NCBI GenBank assembly: GCA_964415295.1
Contig: CAYPYN010000004.1
Coordinates: 310,001-374,000, forward strand
Length of the DNA stretch: 64,000 nt
Source: SB21 sp964415295
Lineage (GTDB): Bacteria; CLD3; SB21
Direction of reading: 5' to 3'
Part shown: piece by piece, positions 52,512 to 61,051 of the stretch
How the letters are laid out: each line of letters begins with the position of its first letter
How positions within the stretch are numbered: position 1 is the first letter of the stretch
Translations under genes and position numbers: made by a program
The notes under the pieces: generated by a model
Told to the model about the DNA's origin: nothing
Seen by the model: only the letters and a program-made list of their open reading frames with translations
Database searches by the model: none

Positions 52512-54032
52512 CTATGCCTTGGTTGTATTGCCAGGCAGCCGTATCGTAACAACGGTGCCTTCGTTTTTCTTGCTTCTTACGTCAATAGAACCCAGATGTT
52601 CCTTTACGATTGATTTTGAAATGGATAAACCGAGTCCCGTACCCTTATTGGCTTTGGTCGAATAAAAAGGATCAAAGATTTTCGCCAGGTCGCTCTCGTC
52701 AATGCCGTAACCCGTATCGGCAATCTCGATGACCACTTTATCATCGTTAGGATCATTCCAGATCGATACTCGTAAATGGCCTCCTCGAGGCATGGCATCC
52801 GCCGCATTCATGAGGACATTGACGAAAACCTGCTGCATTTTCTTCGCGTCCACCCAGCATTTTGGAACTTCCGCCGAATAATGTTCCGTTAAAACGATCT
52901 CGTTCTTACGAATAAAGTGGCGCATGAGTCCAATGGATGTTTGTATCAGTTCGATCAGATTGGTCTCCGTTTTCTCCATTCTTCCGGGACGCGCGAACGA
53001 CAAAAGGTCCTTGACCACCTTGGTACAACGCGTTGCTTCCTGTTCTACGATCTTGAGGTCTTTATGAAGCCGGTCCCCGGACGAAATCTCCTTTAACATG
53101 GTTTGCGCAAAACCAAGCACGATCGAAAGCGGGTTATTGATTTCATGAGCCACGCCGGCCGCCAGCGTGCCTACGCTGGCCAGTTTCAAGCTTTCAATCA
53201 ATTGCTGTTCCAGTTCTTTTCGTTCTGTTATGTCTTTGATGACCTCAATAAAAGCTCTGTCTCCGGATCCCGAGTTCTGGATAGGAAAGATACTGACCTG
53301 AAAATAACCGGTCTCCGACCGTATTTCTCCTGAATTAGGCTGTCCGGTCAATAATCCGGTCACGGCCGGACATTGAGGACAAACGGTATCGCGTTTGAAA
53401 TAGACCGCATAGCATTTTCCGTCCATTTCTGTATTCTCAAAGCTTCTTGAAGTTCCTTGCGCCCCGAAAAAAGAAATATTCGCGGCCTGGTTATAGTTGC
53501 GAATGTTGAATTCCGAATCCTGCACGCTGATAAAATCCGTAATACCGTCAAAGACCGATTGCAGGTAATTCTTCATATCGGTGACTTGCCGATTTAATCT
53601 GAGATTTTCCATCTTTGCTTCATGCAAGGTAAGCACATTGGAGATAATGTTGACCAGTTCCTTGTAGCCAAAAGGCTTAAGCAGATAAGCGCTCAATCCC
53701 ATCTTCAAAAGTTCGATCTGTTCGGCCTCATTGTCGGTCTTTGCAGTGAGCATGATCACCGGAACATCACGGCAGGACTCGTATGAGGATTCGTTCTGCA
53801 GAAGTTTGTAAACTTCCGCACCGCTCATACCCGGCATCATGTAATCCAGCAGCAAAATGTCCGGTGTCTCTTGAGACAATATTCCCAGCGCTTCACGCCC
53901 GCTGTCGGCCACCGTGGGAATCATGCCGAAATTCCGAAGCATGACCGTCACGGTATTCAAAATAACCGAATCGTCGTCTACGACCAGAATACGCTTGTCC
54001 TTCAAAGACACATTATGTGAACTGTGCGGCAT
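52512..54032 (-). CDS. Receiver-PAS-histidine kinase
   Basis: A 506-residue soluble kinase: N-terminal receiver (about 12-130, phospho-Asp in DILLLDYMMPGMSG), coiled linker, PAS (about 155-265) with a CPQCPA Cys pair, HisKA with His in GVAHEINNPLSIVLG, and HATPase (NAADAMP, DTGYGI, NKGTGLGLSI). Receiver at the front suggests it takes a phosphoryl group from another kinase, perhaps the one at 54791. It starts two bases after the CMD-like gene and is followed by a Fis-type regulator. Confidence 0.93.
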   Translation of the reverse strand: MPHSSHNVSLKDKRILVVDDDSVILNTVTVMLRNFGMIPTVADSGREALGILSQETPDILLLDYMMPGMSGAEVYKLLQNESSYESCRDVPVIMLTAKTDNEAEQIELLKMGLSAYLLKPFGYKELVNIISNVLTLHEAKMENLRLNRQVTDMKNYLQSVFDGITDFISVQDSEFNIRNYNQAANISFFGAQGTSRSFENTEMDGKCYAVYFKRDTVCPQCPAVTGLLTGQPNSGEIRSETGYFQVSIFPIQNSGSGDRAFIEVIKDITERKELEQQLIESLKLASVGTLAAGVAHEINNPLSIVLGFAQTMLKEISSGDRLHKDLKIVEQEATRCTKVVKDLLSFARPGRMEKTETNLIELIQTSIGLMRHFIRKNEIVLTEHYSAEVPKCWVDAKKMQQVFVNVLMNAADAMPRGGHLRVSIWNDPNDDKVVIEIADTGYGIDESDLAKIFDPFYSTKANKGTGLGLSISKSIVKEHLGSIDVRSKKNEGTVVTIRLPGNTTKA

Positions 54033-54034
54033 AA

Positions 54035-54700
54035 CTAGTGCAAAGTTTCCTGAAGTACCCGGAGACCAAACGACACGGTGTCCTTACCGGCTAAGGTCTC
54101 CAGTCCCGACATTATCCAGGCTATTTCACTTTTTCCCGCACCGGCATGGACGGCCCCGCGAAGATGCGATACCAATTGACGCTCTCGGCGCAGTACCGTC
54201 AGAGCGGCGATCACGGCCAACTCACGTTCCTTGAGCGAAAGAATATGGCGGCTCAGTACTTTGCCGTAGCCTTCGGCGATCATCCACTGAGAAATATCGG
54301 AACTCAGATGCGACATATTATTGAGCAGTTTTGAATAATTCTTCCCGTAAACGATGCGGCACAGGTCGATACCGTCCTGATACATCTCCTGTGAATTGCG
54401 AGTCTCGGTGTAGTTATCATCCGGTATATGCCGATCGTGCAGTACACGGTTGAGTACGATCAGTCCTTCAATGGCGGCCGGGAATCCACAGAAAAGATAG
54501 CTCTGAAGAATGACCTCTTTGGCCTGCAGAACCGGCACGTTTTCATCCAATGCCTTTCCCAGGAGATATTTTGTTGCTTGCGAATCACAAAGAGCCACCG
54601 CGGCTGAAAGCCATGACAGGACCCCCGAACGCCGATCGCTCCCTTCTTCGGACAACAAACCTTCGATCCCGGTTGCTAATATAGGGTTTTGAGGATTCAT
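54035..54700 (-). CDS. Carboxymuconolactone-decarboxylase-fold protein
   Basis: A 221-residue helical protein with two CMD-like repeats: LQAKEVILQSYLFCGFPAAIEGL (about 60-85, with the family Glu and the GxP turn) and LKERELAVIAALTVL ... HLRGAVHAGAG (about 155-200). The CxxC pair of AhpD peroxidases is absent, so it is not a thiol peroxidase. Gene order places it two bases before a receiver-PAS kinase, so it may modulate signalling or its input (inference). Catalytic role unknown. Confidence 0.7.
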   Translation of the reverse strand: MNPQNPILATGIEGLLSEEGSDRRSGVLSWLSAAVALCDSQATKYLLGKALDENVPVLQAKEVILQSYLFCGFPAAIEGLIVLNRVLHDRHIPDDNYTETRNSQEMYQDGIDLCRIVYGKNYSKLLNNMSHLSSDISQWMIAEGYGKVLSRHILSLKERELAVIAALTVLRRERQLVSHLRGAVHAGAGKSEIAWIMSGLETLAGKDTVSFGLRVLQETLH

Positions 54701-54790
54701 AGCTAAATAAGTTACGGAGACTATTTGATGGCGTCAATAGTACAAGAAAAAGTTGAAAGTCGCAATAAGACGGCAGTATGTCCTTGGCGG

Positions 54791-56029
54791 CTATTGCTCG
54801 GCGGGCAATGATATCACGAATTCGGTCCCTTTACCTTCCTCACTTGTTACGGAAATCGTCCCGTTATGTTTTTCAATGATGCCCTGACAGATCGCCAAAC
54901 CGAGGCCCGTACCCTCATCCTCGGTCTTGGTCGTGAATCCCAATTCGAATATCTTATCCAGATGTTCCCTGGGTATCCCTTTGCCGTTATCCTTGATTGA
55001 AATATACGCCCGGCTGTCATCCATCCAGGTTCTTATCCATATATGCCCGTTGGTCTCTATGGATTGGGCGGAATTATTGATAAGATTGACCAGCACCTGT
55101 GTCAGCGGCCCCGGCAGACCTTTGATCGGTGAAAGGATCTTCAGGTCCTTATGGAATTCAACGTTATATTTGTATTTGGCTTTCACCAGATGAATGGCCC
55201 GGTCGATCTGATCCTTCAAACTAACGTCTGCCCACTGTACGTCATCGAGCCGGGAGAAACCTCTCAGGTCCTTTATGATATCCGAAGCAAAGGATGATGC
55301 ATTGTGAATGGTACGCAAGATCGCCTCGAAATCCTCCACGGATTGATGGATATTCTTTTCGTCCGCAAACAACTTAAGGGCGGTTATATCATCAACCGAT
55401 TCGGCTTTCAGAACACGAGTGAAAAATCCTTTTAGATCCGTCCATTCATGGCCGGCCAGAGACGAGGCGTGGCGCATATTGGCAACGGGATTACCGAGTT
55501 CATGCGCAAGTCCGCTCATGAGTTTTCCCAGCAGAGACATCTTTTCACTGCGGATCAGTTGCTGTTGGGTCAGTTCAAGTTCGCGATAGGCCCTTTCAAA
55601 GGCCTTTTTATGATGGTAATGTTCGGCGGCCCGTCGGATTGTAATCCGCAAGGCTTCAATATCGAACGGTTTGAGGACGAATTTGTATATCTGACCACGG
55701 TTGATCGACTCCATAAGCAGTTCGACATCCGAATAAGCCGATACGATGATACGCATCGCATCGGGAATGATCTTCTGGGACTCCGCCAAGAAATCATTGC
55801 CGCTCATGCCTTCCATCTTCTGATCTGATAGAATAACGACCACATCGGGATGGCTCTTAAGGACTTCCAGCCCTTTGAGGCCGCTCGGAGCCGTCAAAAT
55901 CTCGAAATCATCCGATAGTCCCCGCTCCATCACCATCAGTATAGGCGCCTCATCATCCACACATAGTATTTTGACGCGATCCTTCTTCGAAGACGCTTCA
56001 TCGCGCTGCAATTCCAGCTTTTTCAACAT
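54791..56029 (-). CDS. Receiver-histidine kinase
   Basis: A 412-residue soluble protein: receiver (about 20-140, Asp in VILSDQKMEGMSG), a short coiled coil, HisKA (about 165-230, His in GLAHELGNPVANM) and HATPase (INNSAQSIE, DNGKGIP, EDEGTGLGLAI). This order is the same as in the kinase at 52512 but without PAS. It is the first gene of the minus-strand signalling cluster, 90 bases before the CMD gene. A phosphorelay with the neighbours is inferred. Confidence 0.92.
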   Translation of the reverse strand: MLKKLELQRDEASSKKDRVKILCVDDEAPILMVMERGLSDDFEILTAPSGLKGLEVLKSHPDVVVILSDQKMEGMSGNDFLAESQKIIPDAMRIIVSAYSDVELLMESINRGQIYKFVLKPFDIEALRITIRRAAEHYHHKKAFERAYRELELTQQQLIRSEKMSLLGKLMSGLAHELGNPVANMRHASSLAGHEWTDLKGFFTRVLKAESVDDITALKLFADEKNIHQSVEDFEAILRTIHNASSFASDIIKDLRGFSRLDDVQWADVSLKDQIDRAIHLVKAKYKYNVEFHKDLKILSPIKGLPGPLTQVLVNLINNSAQSIETNGHIWIRTWMDDSRAYISIKDNGKGIPREHLDKIFELGFTTKTEDEGTGLGLAICQGIIEKHNGTISVTSEEGKGTEFVISLPAEQ

Positions 56030-56067
56030 AAAATTTGAACTTAGTTATGAGAACCCGACAGGCGTGG

Positions 56068-58524
56068 TTATTTGGACATGACCCTTACAGGGGTCATAGT
56101 TCCCTTTATTTTCTTTTCTTTTAAGCTCCGGCGCCGTGGGTTTTTTCTTTCCAGGGGCGCCGATTTTGATTTAGCAACGGCCAATGCGTGCTCCAACACT
56201 TCATCAATATGTTCCACAAAAATGAACCGCAAAGATTTCTTAACGTAATCAGGAACGTCCTCCAGGTCGTGAGCATTCATTTTCGGAATGATCACCGTTG
56301 TGATGCCGGCCCGGCGGGCCGCCACAACTTTTTCGCGGATACCGCCTACCGGCATGACCTTACCGCGCAGGGTGATCTCCCCGGTCATGGCTATGTGATG
56401 CTTCACCGACCTTCCTGTCATTAAGGACGCCAAACAAGTGGCAATAGTGACACCGGCGGAAGGTCCGTCTTTCGGCGTGGCCCCGGACGGAATGTGGATG
56501 TGGATATCGGTTTTTCCAAAAACGGACGGATCGATCTTAAGAGCTCGTGCTTTCGACCGTATATACGATAAGGCCGCCTGAGCAGATTCTTTCATCACAT
56601 CACCCAGCTGGCCGGTTAGCTGAAGACCCCGATGACCTTGCATGAGCCGCGCCTCTATAAAGAGAATCTCGCCGCCGTTTTGCGTCCACGCCAGCCCTGT
56701 GGCCACTCCCACTTCGTCCTCGCGATGCGCCATTTCAGGAAATATCTTCTGCGGCCCGAGATAATCGGCGACCGCATCCTTTTTGATCACCGAGCGGAGC
56801 TTTTGCCCTTCCGCTTTCTTTCGAGCCACTTTCCTGCAAATATTGGCTATTTCCCTCTCAAGATTACGAACGCCCGATTCCCATGTGTAAGAAGCAATGA
56901 TCTGAAGAATGGCCTCCTCCGTGAGCTCGATATCTTTAGGCTTCAAGCCGTTCTCACGAACCTGACGCGGAATAATATATTTTTTTGCGATCTGCACTTT
57001 ATCTTCCGCAATGTAACCCGACAGCCTTATGACTTCCATGCGGTCCAGCAAAGCCGGCGGGATTGGGGAAAGATCGTTGGCCGTGGCGATGAACATAACA
57101 TTCGACAGATCAAAAGGCACGTCAATATAATGGTCATTAAATGCTACGTTTTGTTCCGGATCCAAGACCTCAAGTAAAGCAGACGCCGGATCGCCCCTGA
57201 AATCCTGACCGATCTTGTCAATTTCGTCCAGCATAAACACCGGATTGCAGCTTTGACAGCGGCGCAATTCCTGAATGATCTTCCCGGGCAAAGCGCCGAT
57301 ATAAGTTCTTCGATGGCCCCGAATCTCGGCCTCGTCCTTGACTCCACCCAAACTGAATCTTACAAATTTTCTTCCGATGGCCTTGGCAATAGAACGGCCC
57401 AAAGATGTTTTGCCGACGCCCGGAGGACCTTGAAAACAAAGGATAGGGCTTTTACTGTCTTTACGCAATTTTCGTACGGCCAGAAATTCCAATATGCGGT
57501 TCTTGACGTCCTCAAGATCGTAATGATCGGCATCAAGAATCTTCTTTGCCCGGCCAATCTGGATCTGGTCTTTGGTCTTGTTGTGCCACGGCAGCTCCAA
57601 CAGCCAGTCAATATAGGTTTTGCTCACCGTATATTCGGCCGAGGCCGCGGACATCTGGGACAGCCGCTCGAGTTCTTTCTTAGCTATGGCCTTGGCCTCT
57701 TTAGGCATTTTCTTCTTGTCTATCTTCTTTCCAAGTTCCTCGACCTCGATGGATTCGTCCTCATCCTCGCCCAACTCATGTTTGATCGCTTTGATCTGTT
57801 CTCGGAGGAAATATTCCCGTTGATTCTTGCTGAGTTCTGCGTTGACTTCGGTCTGTATCTTGTCGTTCAACTCCAGAAGTTGGATTTCTTTATTGATCGC
57901 CGTCATGATTCCCGTCAAACGGTTCTTCACATCGAATTCCTCAAGAATGGCCTGTTTTTCCTGGACATCGATGTTGAGACTGGAAGCGACCATATCGGCC
58001 ATCTTATCCGGCTCTTTGATATTACCGATGATAACCTTGAGTTCATCAGGAAGAACCGGCGATAATGTGACCATCTTCTGAAAACTCTCAGAAACGCCTC
58101 TCGTCAGGGCGTCCAATTCCATGGAACGATCAAAAACGGTTTCAACCGTATGCACCTGGCCCGTAAGATAAGGACGCTCTTGTATGATCTCCCCGAGTCG
58201 GAGTCTGGAAAAACCCTGTATGAGAAGGCGGATACTTCCGTCCGGTACTTGGAACATTTTCAGCACATTGGCGACCGTTCCCACTGAATACAGGTCGTCT
58301 TTGGTTGGAAATTCTTTGTCGGGGTTCTTCTGAAGAAAAATACCGATCAGCTTGGAGCCGATCAAAGCGTCGTTGACTAATTGGACCAGGTGTTTCTCCG
58401 TTACGACCAAAGGAAATACGACAAAAGGGAAAATGACATTGTCGCGCAATGGCAGAATAGGCAGGACACCGGACGCAAAGACCGGTTCATTCTTCTCAGT
58501 GACCGTGGCGTTTTTGTCTGTCAT
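56068..58524 (-). CDS. lon: ATP-dependent Lon protease
   Basis: A AAA+ serine protease of 818 residues that degrades damaged and regulatory proteins. The N-terminal LON domain (about 18-210) starts with LPILPLRDNVIFP; Walker A is GPPGVGKTS, Walker B VFMLDEIDKIG, and the Ser/Lys dyad is in PKDGPSAGVT and GKVMPVGGIREK. The C-terminus has a basic extension (RRRSLKEKKIKGT) beyond the usual end. The hsp20 gene lies 39 bases upstream on the same strand, so the two probably form a heat-shock unit. Confidence 0.98.
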   Translation of the reverse strand: MTDKNATVTEKNEPVFASGVLPILPLRDNVIFPFVVFPLVVTEKHLVQLVNDALIGSKLIGIFLQKNPDKEFPTKDDLYSVGTVANVLKMFQVPDGSIRLLIQGFSRLRLGEIIQERPYLTGQVHTVETVFDRSMELDALTRGVSESFQKMVTLSPVLPDELKVIIGNIKEPDKMADMVASSLNIDVQEKQAILEEFDVKNRLTGIMTAINKEIQLLELNDKIQTEVNAELSKNQREYFLREQIKAIKHELGEDEDESIEVEELGKKIDKKKMPKEAKAIAKKELERLSQMSAASAEYTVSKTYIDWLLELPWHNKTKDQIQIGRAKKILDADHYDLEDVKNRILEFLAVRKLRKDSKSPILCFQGPPGVGKTSLGRSIAKAIGRKFVRFSLGGVKDEAEIRGHRRTYIGALPGKIIQELRRCQSCNPVFMLDEIDKIGQDFRGDPASALLEVLDPEQNVAFNDHYIDVPFDLSNVMFIATANDLSPIPPALLDRMEVIRLSGYIAEDKVQIAKKYIIPRQVRENGLKPKDIELTEEAILQIIASYTWESGVRNLEREIANICRKVARKKAEGQKLRSVIKKDAVADYLGPQKIFPEMAHREDEVGVATGLAWTQNGGEILFIEARLMQGHRGLQLTGQLGDVMKESAQAALSYIRSKARALKIDPSVFGKTDIHIHIPSGATPKDGPSAGVTIATCLASLMTGRSVKHHIAMTGEITLRGKVMPVGGIREKVVAARRAGITTVIIPKMNAHDLEDVPDYVKKSLRFIFVEHIDEVLEHALAVAKSKSAPLERKNPRRRSLKEKKIKGTMTPVRVMSK

Positions 58525-58563
58525 AAATGGTTATAACACGCTGGACGATGGCGGTGCCGACGT

Positions 58564-59016
58564 CTATTCAATGACGATACGGGTCGCTTTGGAGGTATTC
58601 GTGTCTTTTTTTAATTTAATAATGAGAAAACCGTTGTCGTACAGAGCTTTGATCGAATTATCCACAATGCGAGCCTTGATCTTGATTTTACGTTCAAACG
58701 GACCGAAATCGATTTCCATCTTGTGATAGTGGCGTTTTTGGTCGATGTTCAATTCACGTCTGAGGCCCGAAACTGTAAGAATACCGCCTTCATAAGTGAG
58801 TTTGATATCTTCCTGCTTCACGCTGGCCAAATCCATCACCACCATGAACTCCTCGTCTGTTTCAATGACATCGGTAGGCGGATGCCATCGTTTTTCAGCG
58901 CTTATAAGTATGGGATATTTGGCATTGAAGAAATTTGAGAATAGAAATTCCATTTCATCATCAATGCCGCGAAGCCTCTGTGTCGGCATTTTCTGATCGT
59001 CATCCATTTCATCCAT
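58564..59016 (-). CDS. Small heat-shock protein Hsp20
   Basis: An ATP-independent holdase of 150 residues: variable N-terminus, alpha-crystallin domain (about 45-140) with PPTDVIETDEEFMVVMDL and the GxLxV-type strand ILTVSG, and a short tail. The C-terminal I/L-x-I/V anchor is not clear. It lies upstream of lon on the same strand, linking holdase and protease. A CIRCE element was looked for and not found; the 263-base gap upstream is A/T-rich without a clear heat-shock promoter. Confidence 0.92.
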   Translation of the reverse strand: MDEMDDDQKMPTQRLRGIDDEMEFLFSNFFNAKYPILISAEKRWHPPTDVIETDEEFMVVMDLASVKQEDIKLTYEGGILTVSGLRRELNIDQKRHYHKMEIDFGPFERKIKIKARIVDNSIKALYDNGFLIIKLKKDTNTSKATRIVIE

Positions 59017-59279
59017 GGTTCTCTCTCCACTGGGAACAAATTAATGACTGAACACAATGACTTGAATATAGGAAATACTCATTAGGAAATGCAAGGCTTT
59101 TAGCTCCCTTTCAAACCAAAAAAAATATTTGGAGTCCCCCACTTGCGAAATGCCTTTTCATTTCGTACATTTAGAATGGCTGAATGTCAATATCCGTTCT
59201 TTAAAATTGGTTATCGGTTTGCTGGATTCACATAATCTCATAATAATCAACTATTTCCGTAACGAAATATGAGGTATGG
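59017..59279. other. Divergent spacer between hsp20 and the T9SS cargo gene
   Basis: 263 bases, A/T-rich. TTGCTG (59219-59224) and TAATAA (59241-59246) with a 16-bp spacer could serve the plus-strand gene. No ORF, repeat or CIRCE element was seen. Confidence 0.35.
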
Positions 59280-60353
59280 ATGGTCCTTGATACAAAAAAT
59301 GGTCCCCCGGCTTTCTTAAAAATATTCTTCTACTTAATTGTTTCTTCTGTATTTAGTTCCGTCGCCTTGGCTCAGCTTCGAATGGAGCTGAATTTTGATG
59401 AAGACAACAATTATGTTTTATTTGAGAACAGCTATACCAGCGCCTCTCTCAATAAGACACGGCTGACAGAGTTGCTTCAAAGTGGCGATTTTGAAGTGAC
59501 AGTTTTTCCTCTTCGCAGTCCCGCCGGAGACAATTGCCTTTCGCTGAATGGCATCAATCATTTTGTCAAAGTGCCTGAGAACGCGGGTATCGACATCAAC
59601 GGCCATTTGTCGTATTCGGTTTCAACGTGGATCTATTTGTTCTCGACATCGGTCAGTGGCGAGATCATTAATGCGGACAATGGATTTATTTCCGGTTACC
59701 GTTTCTATCTGGAAAACAACATTCCGAAACTGGAAATCCGGGAAGGCACGCAGGAAATATTTTCATCCGAAACCGTCCTCCCCTCCTCCGAATGGATCCA
59801 TATTGGTTTTTTCTGCAGCGGCATGACGGACAGTGTTACGTTTTATATTAATGGAACGCCAGTCAGTCATCTTCCTTTTACCAAAATTTCCCAGGTCAAC
59901 ACCGGAACCAACAGTTACATCGGCGCCACGGTGCGCTCAAGCCCGCCTAACTTCTTAAAAGCCAACTTGGACCAGATTCGGTTTTATGCCGGTGAAGACA
60001 CGATATTTGATTATGTCAAACGGAACGCCGTTGTCACCAAGTCCAAGTCCAAGAAAGAAAGAACCGAGACGCCCCAATACTTCAGTCTTCAGCAGAATTA
60101 TCCCAACCCGTTCAACGCTTCAACAAAGATAACGTTCGACCTCGAAAAGAACGGTTACGTCGAGCTGAAGATATACGATCTTCTTGGTAACATGGTGAGA
60201 AATCTTTATGAGGGGACCAAGGAGGCGGGTAAACACGAATTCTATTGGGACGGCCAGGATTTCAAGTACTTCACGGTGCCAAGCGGCATTTATTTTGTTC
60301 GTCTTTCTTTCAATGGCGCGGTACAAACCAAGAAAATGGTGCTGGTCAAGTAG
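59280..60353 (+). CDS. Secreted LamG-like protein with T9SS-type C-terminal sorting domain
   Basis: A 357-residue exported protein: signal peptide to about residue 31, a LamG/concanavalin-type beta-sandwich (about 65-245, with CLSLNGINHFVKVPEN, SVSTWIYLF and VTFYINGTPV), a Lys/Ser linker and a C-terminal beta domain (about 265-357) with QQNYPNPFN, IYDLLGNMV and SGIYFVRL, the type-IX secretion sorting domain of FCB bacteria. It should be exported, then passed through the outer membrane and attached or released; a glycan-binding role is likely. ATG at 59280 has GAGG before it. It ends one base before the regulator at 60354. Confidence 0.9.
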   Translation: MVLDTKNGPPAFLKIFFYLIVSSVFSSVALAQLRMELNFDEDNNYVLFENSYTSASLNKTRLTELLQSGDFEVTVFPLRSPAGDNCLSLNGINHFVKVPENAGIDINGHLSYSVSTWIYLFSTSVSGEIINADNGFISGYRFYLENNIPKLEIREGTQEIFSSETVLPSSEWIHIGFFCSGMTDSVTFYINGTPVSHLPFTKISQVNTGTNSYIGATVRSSPPNFLKANLDQIRFYAGEDTIFDYVKRNAVVTKSKSKKERTETPQYFSLQQNYPNPFNASTKITFDLEKNGYVELKIYDLLGNMVRNLYEGTKEAGKHEFYWDGQDFKYFTVPSGIYFVRLSFNGAVQTKKMVLVK

Positions 60354-61037
60354 TTATTGAGAAGAGAATTTGTATCCAACGCCGTGTATAGAAACTATGT
60401 GGCGCGGTTCCTTGGGATTCTCTTCAAAGTAGTTTCGAAGTTTAACAATAAAATTATCGATCGTCCTCGTCGAAGGGATGGTATCATAACCCCAGACCTT
60501 CGTTAAAATCTCCTCACGCGTCACCACTTGCCCCTCTTTTTCAATAAGCAGTTTCAGCAGCATGCATTCTTTTTTCGTCAGATGAACTATCTCGCCGCCG
60601 ACCGAAGCCTCATAATTCTCAAAATTGATTTCATTCTTTCCAAACCGGTAAGTAACAACTTCAGGCGAGCCTTTAGATGCACGCCTTACCAGGGCCTTAA
60701 CACGGAGTAAAAACTCATCCAAACTGAACGGCTTACCGAGGTAATCGTCGGCCCCCAGTTTCAGACCTTCGATCCTGTCTCTTTCTTCATTCTTTGCTGT
60801 TAGAAAAAGAATTGGCGTAGCCGAATCTTTTTTACGAATTGCCTCACACACTTCATAGCCGCTCAATTTCGGCAGCATGACGTCCAGAACGATGAGTCTA
60901 TACTGTTCATTTCGATGCAGCTGGATAGCCTCTTCGCCGGTTTTAGCCCAATCCACATCGTAGTCGCCCTCCAGATTGAAGATCAGGGACTCCGCAATAT
61001 TCTTCTCATCTTCCACCAGCAATACTTTTTGCTTCAT
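60354..61037 (-). CDS. OmpR/PhoB-family response regulator
   Basis: A 227-residue transcription factor: receiver (about 1-118, phospho-Asp in LIVLDVMLPKLSG, then Thr in LFLTAKNEE and Lys in LGKPFS) and a winged helix (about 130-225, LTKKECMLLKLLIEKEGQVVTREEI). It is the natural partner of the kinase 14 bases upstream. No FxxD-type promoter repeat was searched for. Convergent with the T9SS gene without a gap. Confidence 0.96.
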   Translation of the reverse strand: MKQKVLLVEDEKNIAESLIFNLEGDYDVDWAKTGEEAIQLHRNEQYRLIVLDVMLPKLSGYEVCEAIRKKDSATPILFLTAKNEERDRIEGLKLGADDYLGKPFSLDEFLLRVKALVRRASKGSPEVVTYRFGKNEINFENYEASVGGEIVHLTKKECMLLKLLIEKEGQVVTREEILTKVWGYDTIPSTRTIDNFIVKLRNYFEENPKEPRHIVSIHGVGYKFSSQ

Positions 61038-61051
61038 CTCAGGGATCCCTT

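Noticed and set aside
57253..58065. A 270-codon plus-strand frame inside lon
   Set aside because: Antisense of the LON and AAA+ domains, no own motif or ribosome site.
59017..59279. CIRCE or sigma32 heat-shock element before hsp20
   Set aside because: No TTAGCACTC-N9-GAGTGCTAA inverted repeat and no convincing sigma32 boxes.
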